Numbered from the stretch's first letter, positions 1 to 6,741 are shown. The stretch is 17,428 bases of DNA from Bacteroidota bacterium (GCA_003448835.1 DLXM01000046.1:1-17428); one strand, 5' to 3'. The notes: generated by a model from the sequence alone, not told the origin. Program-made: numbers and translations.

Positions 1-609
1 CCAGATGAACATCCCGCTATTCCATAAAAAATCACCCGATTCCATAAAACTGATAGCTGTTTTAAGATCAGGTTTTTCAGCAAACGTTTTTACCAGGTAT
101 ACTTTGTCCTGATGGGATTTTTCAAAACTGGATTCATCCATTTGAATGTATCCATAACCTGTTTCCGGGCGATAAGGAGTGATGCCAATGGTTACCAGAT
201 TTTTACCACTTTCGGCTTTTTCCAGAGCAGATTCCAGGATTTCTAAAAATCTTTTTGGTCGCGTAATATAATGATCAGCGGGCAACACAATCATGGTTGC
301 ATCCGGATCTCTTTCAATAAGTATTGAGGCTGCAGCGGCTACACAAGGAGCGGTATTTTTTGCAACCGGCTCACCAATTACATTCTCGCTTGGCAAGTCA
401 GGGAATTGTGATTGAACTAAATCAACATATTGCTCATTTGTAATGACCAGAATACGTTCAATAGGAATTAGTGGGAGTATTCGGTCGATAGTATTTTGAA
501 TCATCGATCGTTCGCCCAACAGATTCAGGAACTGTTTTGGTTTTTGTAAACGGCTGCTTGGCCAAAATCGGGTTCCGGCGCCCCCGGCCATAATCACTGC
601 GTATCTCAT
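1..609 (-). CDS. manC: Mannose-1-phosphate guanylyltransferase, N-terminal 203 residues (cut by window edge)
   Basis: This enzyme makes GDP-mannose from mannose-1-phosphate and GTP in the cytoplasm, feeding polysaccharide and glycan synthesis. The frame is open from an ATG at 609-607 to base 1, giving 203 residues with no stop, so the C-terminal part lies outside the window. Visible motifs are the nucleotide-binding loop AGGAGTRFWPSSR (residues 8-20) with QKPKQFL just after, EPVAKNTAP (80-88), LPADHYI (109-115), RPETGYGYI (147-155), FAEKPD (176-181) and WNSGMF (196-201). These are diagnostic for the GMP-type sugar nucleotidyltransferase family. No Shine-Dalgarno sequence is visible before the ATG. 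It lies on the same strand as the upstream kinase gene but about 150 bp beyond it, so it may have its own promoter. Whether a C-terminal isomerase domain is fused cannot be seen. Confidence 0.93.
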   Translation of the reverse strand, partial: MRYAVIMAGGAGTRFWPSSRLQKPKQFLNLLGERSMIQNTIDRILPLIPIERILVITNEQYVDLVQSQFPDLPSENVIGEPVAKNTAPCVAAAASILIERDPDATMIVLPADHYITRPKRFLEILESALEKAESGKNLVTIGITPYRPETGYGYIQMDESSFEKSHQDKVYLVKTFAEKPDLKTAISFMESGDFLWNSGMFIW

Positions 610-690
610 GAAAGAATCTTTATCTTGTTAATAGTCAGACAACAAATGTACCGATTTTAACGATTAACTAGAAAAATAATTCGATTTAAC

Positions 691-716
691 GATCAATCTG
701 CGTTTTGTAGGGTAAA
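691..716 (-). repeat. Diverged second copy of the sensor-kinase 3' end (gene-tail remnant)
   Basis: On the minus strand this stretch reads FTLQNAD followed by TGA, the same seven residues and stop that end the histidine kinase at 756-781. The two 26-bp copies differ at three positions, all third codon positions, so the peptide is unchanged. The open frame extends upstream through PQPGIA, which resembles the Pro-Gly that often precedes the last strand of histidine kinases. The copies are offset by 65 bp, so they are in different frames. This is best read as the tail of a lost paralogous or allelic kinase; the mechanism is inference. Confidence 0.7.
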
Positions 717-757
717 CGCAATACCTGGTTGCGGGACATTTATACACAAATTATGGA

Positions 758-1819
758 TCAATCGGCGTTCTGAAGGGTAAAACTAAAGGTAGAACCTTGG
801 TTTATGATGCTATCTATGATTAACTGTTCGCCATGAGCTTCCAGAATATGCTTGACGATTGACAGCCCTAATCCACTTCCGCCTTTTTCACGTGCTCTGG
901 ATTTATCGATTCTGTAAAAGCGTTCTGTAACGCGTGGGATGTCGCGTGGTTCGATACCTAGTCCTGTATCGGTTACCGAAACCAGGGTCTTGGTTGGATT
1001 TTTTGGGTAAATCCTGGCTGTAACGGTGACTTGTCCGTTCGGTTTATTGTATTTGATTCCATTTTCGATGAGATTGATCAAAATTTGTCGAAGTTGATTT
1101 CGGTCCGCAAGAACCTCAATTTTCGGGTCAATGTTTCCGATTTTCAAAGTTATTGACTCGTTATTCGCTTTGTATTGCAAATTGTCGACGACATCCGAAA
1201 TGATATCTTTCAACGTGACGGACTGAAGGTCTGATCTCAATTCCCCGGTTTCCAGTTTTGATATTTCCATCAAATCACGCGTCAAAATGTTCAAACGAGT
1301 GACATTTCGCATCGCTTTTTCAAGGAAACTTCGGTTAACACGCTCATCATGGAGGGCACCGTCGAGTAAGGTTTCAATAAATCCCTGAATAGCAAAAATG
1401 GGTGTTTTGAGTTCGTGAGATATGTCCCCGATGAATTCTTTACGGTAGTTTTCGAGCCGGTTTAATCGTTGTAGTTCTTTTTCGGTTGAGAGAACGGTTT
1501 TGTTTAAATCAATTATTACATCATCTAGCTCATCTTTGCGAATGTAGGTTTCTTCGTAGAGCTCCTCGAATTGTTTATTTGCGAGTTGGATCAGAGCTGT
1601 TTCAATTCGTGTGATGCGTTTTTGAATGAAATATCTGACAACCTCATAACTAACGATCAAAATTACAATTGTGGCAATAAAAGCATATTGAAACGCGGTA
1701 ATTTTTGGAATATGTAGCCAAAGCGTGAAAAAAATGATAATAAAAGCCACAAGACTTATTACCAGGGAAATTCGAAAAGCCAGGTAAAAAAAAGCATTAT
1801 TTCCCGAATTCGTACTCAT
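758..1819 (-). CDS. Membrane sensor histidine kinase, PhoR-like
   Basis: This inner-membrane kinase autophosphorylates and passes the phosphate to the response regulator encoded just upstream. It has 353 residues. Two hydrophobic segments at about 13-33 and 43-63 are joined by only some ten residues, so there is no periplasmic sensor domain, and no PAS domain is recognisable. A HAMP-like, probably coiled-coil linker follows (about 66-125). The H-box is ISHELKTP with the phosphorylated His135. The ATPase domain shows the N-box around ENGIKYN (N253), the G1 box DTGLGI (D284), the F-box ERFYRIDKSR and the G2 box GGSGLGLSIV (313-322). The start ATG overlaps the regulator's stop by 4 bp, so the pair is translationally coupled. 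The signal is unknown. The name PhoR rests on architecture only; a role in phosphate response is not shown by the sequence. Confidence 0.93.
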   Translation of the reverse strand: MSTNSGNNAFFYLAFRISLVISLVAFIIIFFTLWLHIPKITAFQYAFIATIVILIVSYEVVRYFIQKRITRIETALIQLANKQFEELYEETYIRKDELDDVIIDLNKTVLSTEKELQRLNRLENYRKEFIGDISHELKTPIFAIQGFIETLLDGALHDERVNRSFLEKAMRNVTRLNILTRDLMEISKLETGELRSDLQSVTLKDIISDVVDNLQYKANNESITLKIGNIDPKIEVLADRNQLRQILINLIENGIKYNKPNGQVTVTARIYPKNPTKTLVSVTDTGLGIEPRDIPRVTERFYRIDKSRAREKGGSGLGLSIVKHILEAHGEQLIIDSIINQGSTFSFTLQNAD

Positions 1820-2493
1820 TCTTTGAAACGATAGCCGACACCCTTAACGGTCTCGATATAATGATCGCCCAGTTTTTCTCGAATTTTTCGGATATGAACA
1901 TCTACGGTTCTATCAATCACAAAAATGTTATTCCCCCAGACCTCATTCAGAAGTGTCTGGCGGTCCAGAACCTTGCCTTTTCGGCTGACTAAAAATGAAA
2001 GCAGCTCGAATTCTTTTCGTGGAAGTTGGAATTCCTGGTCGTTTCGGGTCACGATATAACGCCCACGATCAATCACTAAATCCCCCGCTTGAACAACGGG
2101 ATCGGTATCGTCGTTATCTGTTATGCGACGAAGAACGGTACGGATTCGGGAAACCAGTTTTGAAGTTGAGATAGGTTTCTGAAGGAAATCATCAGCCCCC
2201 ATTTCAAGTCCCTCGATTTCAGTTTTTTCATCACTTCGAGCTGTAAGGAAGATAACGGGACGCGATTTAAGGACCGGGTCTTCTTTAAGAACCTGGCAAA
2301 CCTCAATTCCAGTCATTTTGGGCATCATGATGTCCAGAATGATGAGATCAGGTGAGTGTTTTCGGGCGAGACGGATGCCGTCGTGTCCATTTTCTGCTTT
2401 CAGGACATTATAACCTTCCTTTTGGAGGTTGTATTCAATAAGGTCCAGCAGGTCGATTTCGTCGTCTACTATCAGGATGGTTTCTTTAGCCAC
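1816..2493 (-). CDS. Response regulator, OmpR/PhoB family
   Basis: This is a DNA-binding transcription factor switched by phosphorylation. Its 225 residues carry a receiver domain (about 4-120) with the acidic pair D10/D11, phospho-acceptor D54 in LILDIMMP, T84 and K106. A winged-helix DNA-binding domain follows (about 135-225), with the typical KEFELLSFL, RTVDVHIRKIREKLG and ending KGVGYRF. The start is GTG at 2493-2491. An in-frame TAA a few codons upstream rules out a longer protein, and no Shine-Dalgarno sequence is seen. It is the first gene of the two-gene regulator-kinase operon. The long repeat-rich stretch in front of it (2494-2895) presumably holds its promoter and leader. The regulon cannot be inferred. 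The name PhoB/PhoP would be reasonable by family but is not proven. Confidence 0.94.
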   Translation of the reverse strand: MAKETILIVDDEIDLLDLIEYNLQKEGYNVLKAENGHDGIRLARKHSPDLIILDIMMPKMTGIEVCQVLKEDPVLKSRPVIFLTARSDEKTEIEGLEMGADDFLQKPISTSKLVSRIRTVLRRITDNDDTDPVVQAGDLVIDRGRYIVTRNDQEFQLPRKEFELLSFLVSRKGKVLDRQTLLNEVWGNNIFVIDRTVDVHIRKIREKLGDHYIETVKGVGYRFKE

Positions 2494-2595
2494 GTTAGAC
2501 GGGTTTTGTTACAAAGGCTTAATCTAGACTATAAGGTAGTCAAGCTCAATGTACTAATAAACGGGGGGATGTTAAATAATTGTTATTTTTTGAGG

Positions 2596-2659
2596 GGAGT
2601 GAAGGAGTGAAGGAGTGAAGGAGTGAAGGAGTGAAAAAGGGAAGAGGTGAAGGAGTGAA
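2596..2659. repeat. Octamer tandem repeat GGAGTGAA, five perfect units plus two near-copies
   Basis: Five perfect, uninterrupted copies of GGAGTGAA run from 2596 to 2635. After a short purine spacer, GAGGTGAA (2644-2651) and GGAGTGAA (2652-2659) follow. On the strand of the downstream operon the unit reads TTCACTCC. The tract lies about 100 bp upstream of the GTG start of the response regulator. Such short tandem repeats often change copy number by replication slippage; an effect on the operon is inference. Confidence 0.9.
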
Positions 2660-2696
2660 TGGAAGGAATTGTAGGTAGTTCATAAGCACTGCAAGT

Positions 2697-2841
2697 GCGA
2701 ATGGAAGGCCAAACACAAGTGTTTGAAAAACACGCAGTCTTTGGACGAACATCGTGAAGGCGCAGCCGAGCGAAATCTTTTGACGAATGGGAGATCAAAC
2801 ACAAGTGCGATAGCACGCGGTCTTTGGTCGTACATCATGGA
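2697..2841. repeat. Hairpin module present twice, about 85 bp apart
   Basis: Copy one (2697-2757) and copy two (2783-2841) share CGAATGG, CAAACACAAGTG, CACGC, GTCTTTGG and ACATC in the same order. Their centres differ in sequence yet both fold: GTGTTT-GAA-AAACAC (2719-2733) in the first and GTGC-GATA-GCAC (2805-2816) in the second. Copy one also holds a competing palindrome, CAAACAC-AA-GTGTTTG (2710-2725). Preserved pairing despite sequence change suggests the structure matters, as DNA or RNA. It could be a small extragenic repetitive element; only a genome-wide search would show that. Confidence 0.72.
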
Positions 2842-2895
2842 ACAAAGTGGAGTGAACATCGTGAGCGTAGCGAGTGAAGAGGTAAAGGAGTGAGG

Positions 2896-3495
2896 CTAGC
2901 GGTAGAGCAATTGTAGCGCAGAGCGGACAAGTTCGCCGGTTTCGGGTTTTGTGGTTGCAGATGAAATGGATTGTTTTACGGCCTTTTCGGCATCAATTCG
3001 CTTGAATCCAAGTGCTTCGAGCGCGGAAATGGCTTCTTGTTCCGGGCCAGATATAGTAACAGACCCCGTTGATCCTGAAGTTTGTGTTCCAGCGGTTCCG
3101 ATTTTATCTCGTAACTCCAAAACAAGGCGCTCTGCTGTCTTTTTGCCTATTCCCGGAGTTCTGGATAACATTGCGGTGTCCTGACTGCTAATTGCCCGAA
3201 CTAAATCGTCGGTTATCATGCCACTCATGATGGTAAGTGCTAGTTTTGGACCAATCCCTTTTACTGTGATCAACATTTCAAACAACGATTTATCGTTGCG
3301 ATTTATAAAACCGAATAAACGTTGTTCTGCTTCAGTAATATGGTGATAGATGTGTAAAAATGTCGTTTCACCAGTGTTTGGGAGGGCTGAATAGGCCTGT
3401 GTGCTAATCCCTATTTCATAACCGACACCGGATACATCAACGACAATTCGGTGTGGATGCTTCTCTGCTAAAATCCCATTTAATGATACGATCAT
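2896..3495 (-). CDS. ruvA: Holliday junction DNA helicase subunit RuvA
   Basis: RuvA binds four-way DNA junctions and recruits the RuvB motor to drive branch migration in recombination repair. The 199 residues match the normal family length of about 190-205. Domain I is an OB fold starting MIVSLNGIL (1-62). Domain II has two helix-hairpin-helix motifs, VKGIGPKLAL (78-87) and TPGIGKKTAER (113-123), which contact the junction backbone. A flexible Gly/Ser/Thr linker (about 134-150) leads to domain III (151-199), which contacts RuvB and contains ALGFKRIDAEKAV. It starts with ATG at 3495-3493 with no clear Shine-Dalgarno sequence. ruvC lies about 105 bp upstream on the same strand, and the two may share a transcript. 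ruvB is not in the window. Confidence 0.97.
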   Translation of the reverse strand: MIVSLNGILAEKHPHRIVVDVSGVGYEIGISTQAYSALPNTGETTFLHIYHHITEAEQRLFGFINRNDKSLFEMLITVKGIGPKLALTIMSGMITDDLVRAISSQDTAMLSRTPGIGKKTAERLVLELRDKIGTAGTQTSGSTGSVTISGPEQEAISALEALGFKRIDAEKAVKQSISSATTKPETGELVRSALQLLYR

Positions 3496-3546
3496 GTATG
3501 TCCGGTCTCGAGTTTAATTTGTTTAGTTTCAGACTCTAATGTAATC

Positions 3547-3596
3547 AAAAAGAGAGGGAGAGAAAAAGGTAAAAAAGGGAAGAGGGGAAGGGGGGC
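3547..3596. repeat. Purine-rich tract between ruvC and ruvA, related to the 2.6-kb repeats
   Basis: This 50-bp stretch is almost pure A/G on the plus strand. Its core at 3572-3591 (AAAAAGGGAAGAGGGGAAGG) matches 2634-2653 at 19 of 20 positions, so the same element has spread or been copied into both gaps flanking ruvA. On the ruvC-ruvA transcript it is a C/U-rich run. A long polypurine tract can form triplex DNA or bind regulatory proteins, but nothing here shows that it does. Confidence 0.7.
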
Positions 3597-3600
3597 AAAT

Positions 3601-4179
3601 CTAACGGGTGCGGTCGGGGTTTTCGGCGACGAATTGTTCCCAGCCGGATTTTGAGTTGTTTTGATGTTGTTTTTTTGAACTTGTGAGCACTTCTTTGTGC
3701 GGCTGATTATCGCGCATCATATGACACCAGGCAACAGCTAGTGCATCGGTTGCATCCGGCGGAAATTTAGCTCCATTTAAAGCCAGAACTTTATCCAACA
3801 TATAGGCTACCTGGTCTTTATTGGCGTTTCCATTCCCGGTTATGGATTTTTTCACCATTTTGGGATAGTATTCATCTATTGAAATCCCATTATTCATTGC
3901 TGCTAGCATTGCTGAAGCCTGAGCACGACCCAATTTTAACAATGCCAATGGATCTTTTCCATAAAGCGGGGTTTCAACAGCGCAGGCATCCGGACTAAAG
4001 CGCTCGATAAGTTGACTTATATCGTTGTAAATGCTGACTAGTCGATCGGTGTGTTTTTCAATTTTTCCGACTCGAATTACATCACAATAAATCATTTCGT
4101 ACTTGTTGCCAGATTTTTTCAACACGGCTACGCCCGTGTTACGTGATCCGGGATCGATACCAAGTACAATATTGGCCAT
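3601..4179 (-). CDS. ruvC: Crossover junction endodeoxyribonuclease RuvC
   Basis: RuvC is the metal-dependent nuclease that resolves Holliday junctions as a dimer, working with RuvAB. The RNase H-like fold is clear: LGIDPGSRNTG with catalytic D9, VETPLYG with E69, and PPDATDALAVAWCH with D142 and D145, giving all four acidic active-site residues. GRAQASAML (84-92) is the conserved helix near the active site. The protein has 192 residues, somewhat longer than the E. coli enzyme. The extra length is a polar C-terminal tail (about 158-192) containing SGWEQFVAENPDR, similar in style to tails of Bacteroidota RuvC. The ATG is at 4179-4177, preceded by a weak AGG. The gene follows a terminator after fabI, so a promoter should lie in the short gap between them. 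Confidence 0.96.
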   Translation of the reverse strand: MANIVLGIDPGSRNTGVAVLKKSGNKYEMIYCDVIRVGKIEKHTDRLVSIYNDISQLIERFSPDACAVETPLYGKDPLALLKLGRAQASAMLAAMNNGISIDEYYPKMVKKSITGNGNANKDQVAYMLDKVLALNGAKFPPDATDALAVAWCHMMRDNQPHKEVLTSSKKQHQNNSKSGWEQFVAENPDRTR

Positions 4180-4200
4180 TGATTAACCTGTGTGAAAATA

Positions 4201-4240
4201 TTGAAAAGAAGAGGGGGATTCATTAAATATCTGAATCCCC
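4201..4240 (-). terminator. Rho-independent terminator after fabI
   Basis: On the minus strand a perfect 9-bp stem, GGGGATTCA paired with TGAATCCCC (arms at 4232-4240 and 4214-4222), has a 9-nt loop. It is followed by the pyrimidine run CTCTTCTTTTC. It lies 15 bp past the fabI stop and before ruvC, so it should separate these two transcripts. The tail is not a pure T run, so termination may be partial. Confidence 0.72.
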
Positions 4241-4254
4241 TGAGTTAAATCCGA

Positions 4255-5103
4255 TCAGGATAATCCGTCATCCTGAGAGTATAAACGTGCTAAATCCGCA
4301 ATCAATTCTTCACTGATTCCGTTTGATGAAAATCCACCATCGTGATAGAGATTCTGCATCGTAACCATTTTGGTCAAATCTGAAAATAGGGTAACACAGT
4401 AATCTGCGCAGTCATCTGCAGATGGATTTCCAAGTGGGGATAATTTTTCGGCAAATAAAAACATACCGTCAAAACCCTTAATTCCGGCTCCTGCAGAGGT
4501 CATTGTTGGTCCCTGAGAAACTGAATTTACACGGATTTTTTTGGAACCCAATCGGCTACCATAGTTCCTGGAAATGCTTTCCAGCAAAGCTTTAGCATCG
4601 TTCATATCAGAATACTTCGAGAAGACTCGTTGAGCTCCGATGTAACTGAGTGAAACAACACTTCCACCGTCGTTTACCAAATCATGAACTTCCGTTGCAT
4701 AATGCAGGATTTTATGAAGTGAGATAGCTGAGATATCAAGTGACTGCATAAAAAACTTGTAATCCAGGTCTTTGTAATCTTTTTTCTTTCGGATGTTTGG
4801 CGACATTCCAATTGCGTGGAGTATAAAATCGACCTTGCCAAATTTTTCTTTTACCTTGACCATCAATGCATCAACTTCTTCCTCACTTGAAACATCACAA
4901 GGAATGATTGGAGCGTTACATTCTTCTGAAAGTGCATCGAGCTGGCCGAGTCTTAGTGCAATCGGAGCATTGGAAAGTACAAATTCAGCGCCTTCACGAT
5001 GGCAAGCCAGCGCAACACGCCAAGCTATGCTTCTCTCGTCGAGTGCCCCGAATATAATTCCTTTTTTACCTTTTAAAAGACCATAACCCTGTGAAGAACT
5101 CAT
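4255..5103 (-). CDS. fabI: Enoyl-[acyl-carrier-protein] reductase (NADH), FabI
   Basis: FabI performs the last reduction of each fatty-acid elongation cycle, turning trans-2-enoyl-ACP into acyl-ACP. The 282-residue protein is a short-chain dehydrogenase. The nucleotide-binding part starts KGKKGIIFGALDERSIAW (11-28). HAIGMSPN (96-103) is the FabI-type LHSIG region. The catalytic pair is Y164 and K171 (YSDMNDAK, Tyr-x6-Lys), with Y154 in the usual position of the second tyrosine. SQGPTMTSAGAGIKGF (196-211) and YHDGGFSSNG (253-262) complete the fold. Sequence between 109 and 130 (DYKDLDYKFF, LDISAISLHK) is typical of Bacteroidota FabI. An open frame extends 26 codons further upstream. I chose the ATG at 5103 because AGGAG lies 6 bp before it and the protein then begins like other FabI. 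Confidence 0.95.
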   Translation of the reverse strand: MSSSQGYGLLKGKKGIIFGALDERSIAWRVALACHREGAEFVLSNAPIALRLGQLDALSEECNAPIIPCDVSSEEEVDALMVKVKEKFGKVDFILHAIGMSPNIRKKKDYKDLDYKFFMQSLDISAISLHKILHYATEVHDLVNDGGSVVSLSYIGAQRVFSKYSDMNDAKALLESISRNYGSRLGSKKIRVNSVSQGPTMTSAGAGIKGFDGMFLFAEKLSPLGNPSADDCADYCVTLFSDLTKMVTMQNLYHDGGFSSNGISEELIADLARLYSQDDGLS

Positions 5104-5109
5104 AAATAA

Positions 5110-5114
5110 CTCCT
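5110..5114 (-). promoter_or_regulatory. Ribosome binding site fixing the fabI start
   Basis: Reading the minus strand, AGGAG is followed by the 6-nt spacer TTATTT and then ATG at 5103-5101. This strong Shine-Dalgarno match decides between this start and the upstream in-frame ATG at 5181. Confidence 0.85.
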
Positions 5115-5280
5115 GAATGTTGCTTAAAAATGACGTGTATCCTGTGAAATGACGAAACCAATATAAATCGGTAATTGTCACATAATCATTGAATATGCAA
5201 GAATAGGTATAGTTTTGGAATTAATCTACACTTTATATGGGATGATTTTGACGATTGTACATGTTCATCAAAATTGAATG

Positions 5281-5309
5281 TTGATAAATGGTGAATTTCT
5301 CGCTATTTT
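5281..5309 (+). promoter_or_regulatory. Possible sigma-70-type promoter for the ffh operon
   Basis: TTGATA (5281-5286) and TATTTT (5304-5309) are separated by 17 bp, in the fabI-ffh divergent gap and about 40 bp before the ffh ATG. Both hexamers are near consensus. The region is AT-rich, so chance matches are likely, and some Bacteroidota use a different -10/-35 pair. This is only a candidate. Confidence 0.3.
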
Positions 5310-5351
5310 TCTAGACTTTGCTACCAAATCCAAGTTAACTAAAATTCACAC

Positions 5352-6695
5352 ATGTTTGACGATTTATCGGGTCGGTTCGGCTCGGCATTCAAATCTCTTT
5401 CAGGTCAATCGAAGATCACCGATGTAAACATCGCTGAATCTGTTCGAGAGATTCGTCGTGCGTTGTTGGATGCGGATGTGAATTATGAAGTTGCTCGTGA
5501 ATTTACCAGAAAAATCAAAGCTGAGGCTGATGGTTCCGGTGTTTTACAAAGCGTATCTCCTGGTCAACAGTTCACTAAGATTGTTTATGACGAGTTGATT
5601 TTTACGTTGGGCGGGCAAAAAGAAGAGATTCGTTTTGCGAATGTTCCGCCGACTGTCATTTTGATTGCTGGACTTCAGGGATCGGGTAAGACGACATTTG
5701 CAGCTAAGTTGGCGAAGTATCTGAAGGACAAAAAATATATCCCAATGCTTGCTGCTGCGGATGTTTATCGTCCGGCCGCTGTTGAACAGCTTAAAACGCT
5801 CGCGGCACAGATTAATGTCCCGGTATTTTCATTAGAGGAGAAAAATGCACTTAAAGTTGCAAAAGAAGCTCTGAATGAAGCCAGAAAACAAGCTTGTAAT
5901 GTGTTGATTGTTGATACCGCGGGACGTTTACACGTTGATTCGGAAATGATGGATGAGGTTGCAGCGATTAAGGATGCAATTAAACCAAACGAAATTTTGT
6001 TTGTTGTTGACTCGATGACGGGTCAGGATGCAGTTAATACTGCCAGAGAATTTAATACCAGAATTGATTTTGATGGTGTGGTTTTGACCAAATTGGATGG
6101 TGATACCCGTGGTGGCGCGGCGCTTTCCATTAAAAAAGTTGTAGAAAAGCCGATCAAATTCATTTCGACCGGAGAAAAACTGGATGCATTGTCTGAGTTT
6201 TATCCAGACAGGATGGCTCAGCGTATTCTTGGAATGGGTGATGTTGTATCACTTGTTGAAAAGGCGCAGGCACAGTTTGATGAGCAGGAAGCGCGCAAGT
6301 TGCAGTCCAAGATTCGAACAGACAGTTTTAATCTGGAAGATTTTTATGAGCAACTGCAGCAGATCAAGAAAATGGGATCGATGCAGGATTTAATGGGTAT
6401 GATTCCCGGTATGGGAAATGCTTTGAAAAATGTTGAAGTTGGTGATGATACGCTTAAGCCCATTGAAGCCATCATCAATTCGATGACGCCCGAAGAGCGA
6501 CGTAAACCGGAGTTGCTGAATGGCAACCGAAAGAGACGTATTGCTACCGGGTCGGGTACCACTGTTCGCGACGTTAATGAGCTAATGAAGCAGTTCGAAC
6601 AGATGAAAAAAATGATGAAAACCATGCAGAAAATGGGCGGAATGGGTCGTGCAATGCACGGACTCAAGAATATGGTCGCCACAAAACGGCGCTAA
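5352..6695 (+). CDS. ffh: Signal recognition particle protein Ffh (SRP54)
   Basis: Ffh binds 4.5S RNA and the signal sequences of nascent inner-membrane proteins, and delivers ribosomes to FtsY at the membrane through coupled GTP hydrolysis. The 447 residues have the full NGM layout. The N domain (1-95) contains IAESVREIRRALLDADVNYEVAREF (given here only as the region 28-51). The G domain has the P-loop GLQGSGKTT (107-115), DTAGR (188-192) and TKLDGDTRGG (246-255). The methionine-rich M domain runs from about 325 to 447, with the RNA-binding region RRIATGSGTTVRDVNELMKQ (395-414) and a Met/Lys-rich end. The ATG has no Shine-Dalgarno sequence. rpsP follows 46 bp later with no terminator between, so the two are probably cotranscribed. 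Confidence 0.97.
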   Translation: MFDDLSGRFGSAFKSLSGQSKITDVNIAESVREIRRALLDADVNYEVAREFTRKIKAEADGSGVLQSVSPGQQFTKIVYDELIFTLGGQKEEIRFANVPPTVILIAGLQGSGKTTFAAKLAKYLKDKKYIPMLAAADVYRPAAVEQLKTLAAQINVPVFSLEEKNALKVAKEALNEARKQACNVLIVDTAGRLHVDSEMMDEVAAIKDAIKPNEILFVVDSMTGQDAVNTAREFNTRIDFDGVVLTKLDGDTRGGAALSIKKVVEKPIKFISTGEKLDALSEFYPDRMAQRILGMGDVVSLVEKAQAQFDEQEARKLQSKIRTDSFNLEDFYEQLQQIKKMGSMQDLMGMIPGMGNALKNVEVGDDTLKPIEAIINSMTPEERRKPELLNGNRKRRIATGSGTTVRDVNELMKQFEQMKKMMKTMQKMGGMGRAMHGLKNMVATKRR

Positions 6696-6730
6696 GCATT
6701 ATTTAACGAAATAAAACTAACCGTTGTATT

Positions 6731-6735
6731 AGGAG
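6731..6735 (+). promoter_or_regulatory. Ribosome binding site before the TTG start of rpsP
   Basis: AGGAG lies 6 bp before TTG at 6742-6744. The site supports this rare start codon, and the protein then begins [10 protein letters not shown] after the initiator, as S16 proteins do. Confidence 0.85.
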
Positions 6736-6741
6736 AACAAC

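Larger units (their letters stand above)
2494..2895. other. Repeat-rich non-coding stretch between ruvA and the response regulator
   Basis: I see no gene in this 402-bp gap. Short open frames here translate to repetitive peptides of the SFTPSLLH type, which come from the octamer repeat and are not credible proteins. The stretch contains, from left to right, a unique part (2494-2595), an octamer tandem repeat (2596-2659), and a small hairpin GCACT-GCA-AGTGC (2686-2698). A hairpin module then occurs twice (2697-2757 and 2783-2841). The end repeats GAACATCGTGA (already at 2747-2757) and a GAAGAGGTAAAGGAGTGA block (2876-2893) that matches the one at 2641-2658. Because ruvA and the regulator face the same way, the region may be transcribed as the regulator's leader. 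Confidence 0.75.

Noticed and set aside
717..733. Hairpin CGCAA-TACCTGG-TTGCG after the kinase gene as a terminator
   Set aside because: The stem is only 5 bp and lacks a following T run on the minus strand. It also lies within the kinase-tail remnant.
2546..2816. Minus-strand open frames giving SFTPSLLHSFTPS-type peptides
   Set aside because: The peptides come directly from the TTCACTCC octamer repeat and neighbouring non-coding repeats. There is no start signal, no family resemblance, and two frames overlap with equal claim.
2596..2841. CRISPR array
   Set aside because: The repeats are head-to-tail octamers and a single duplicated module without regular unique spacers, and no cas gene is near.
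5104..5181. Longer FabI start at 5181 adding 26 residues
   Set aside because: The extra residues do not resemble FabI, while the ATG at 5103 has AGGAG at ideal spacing.
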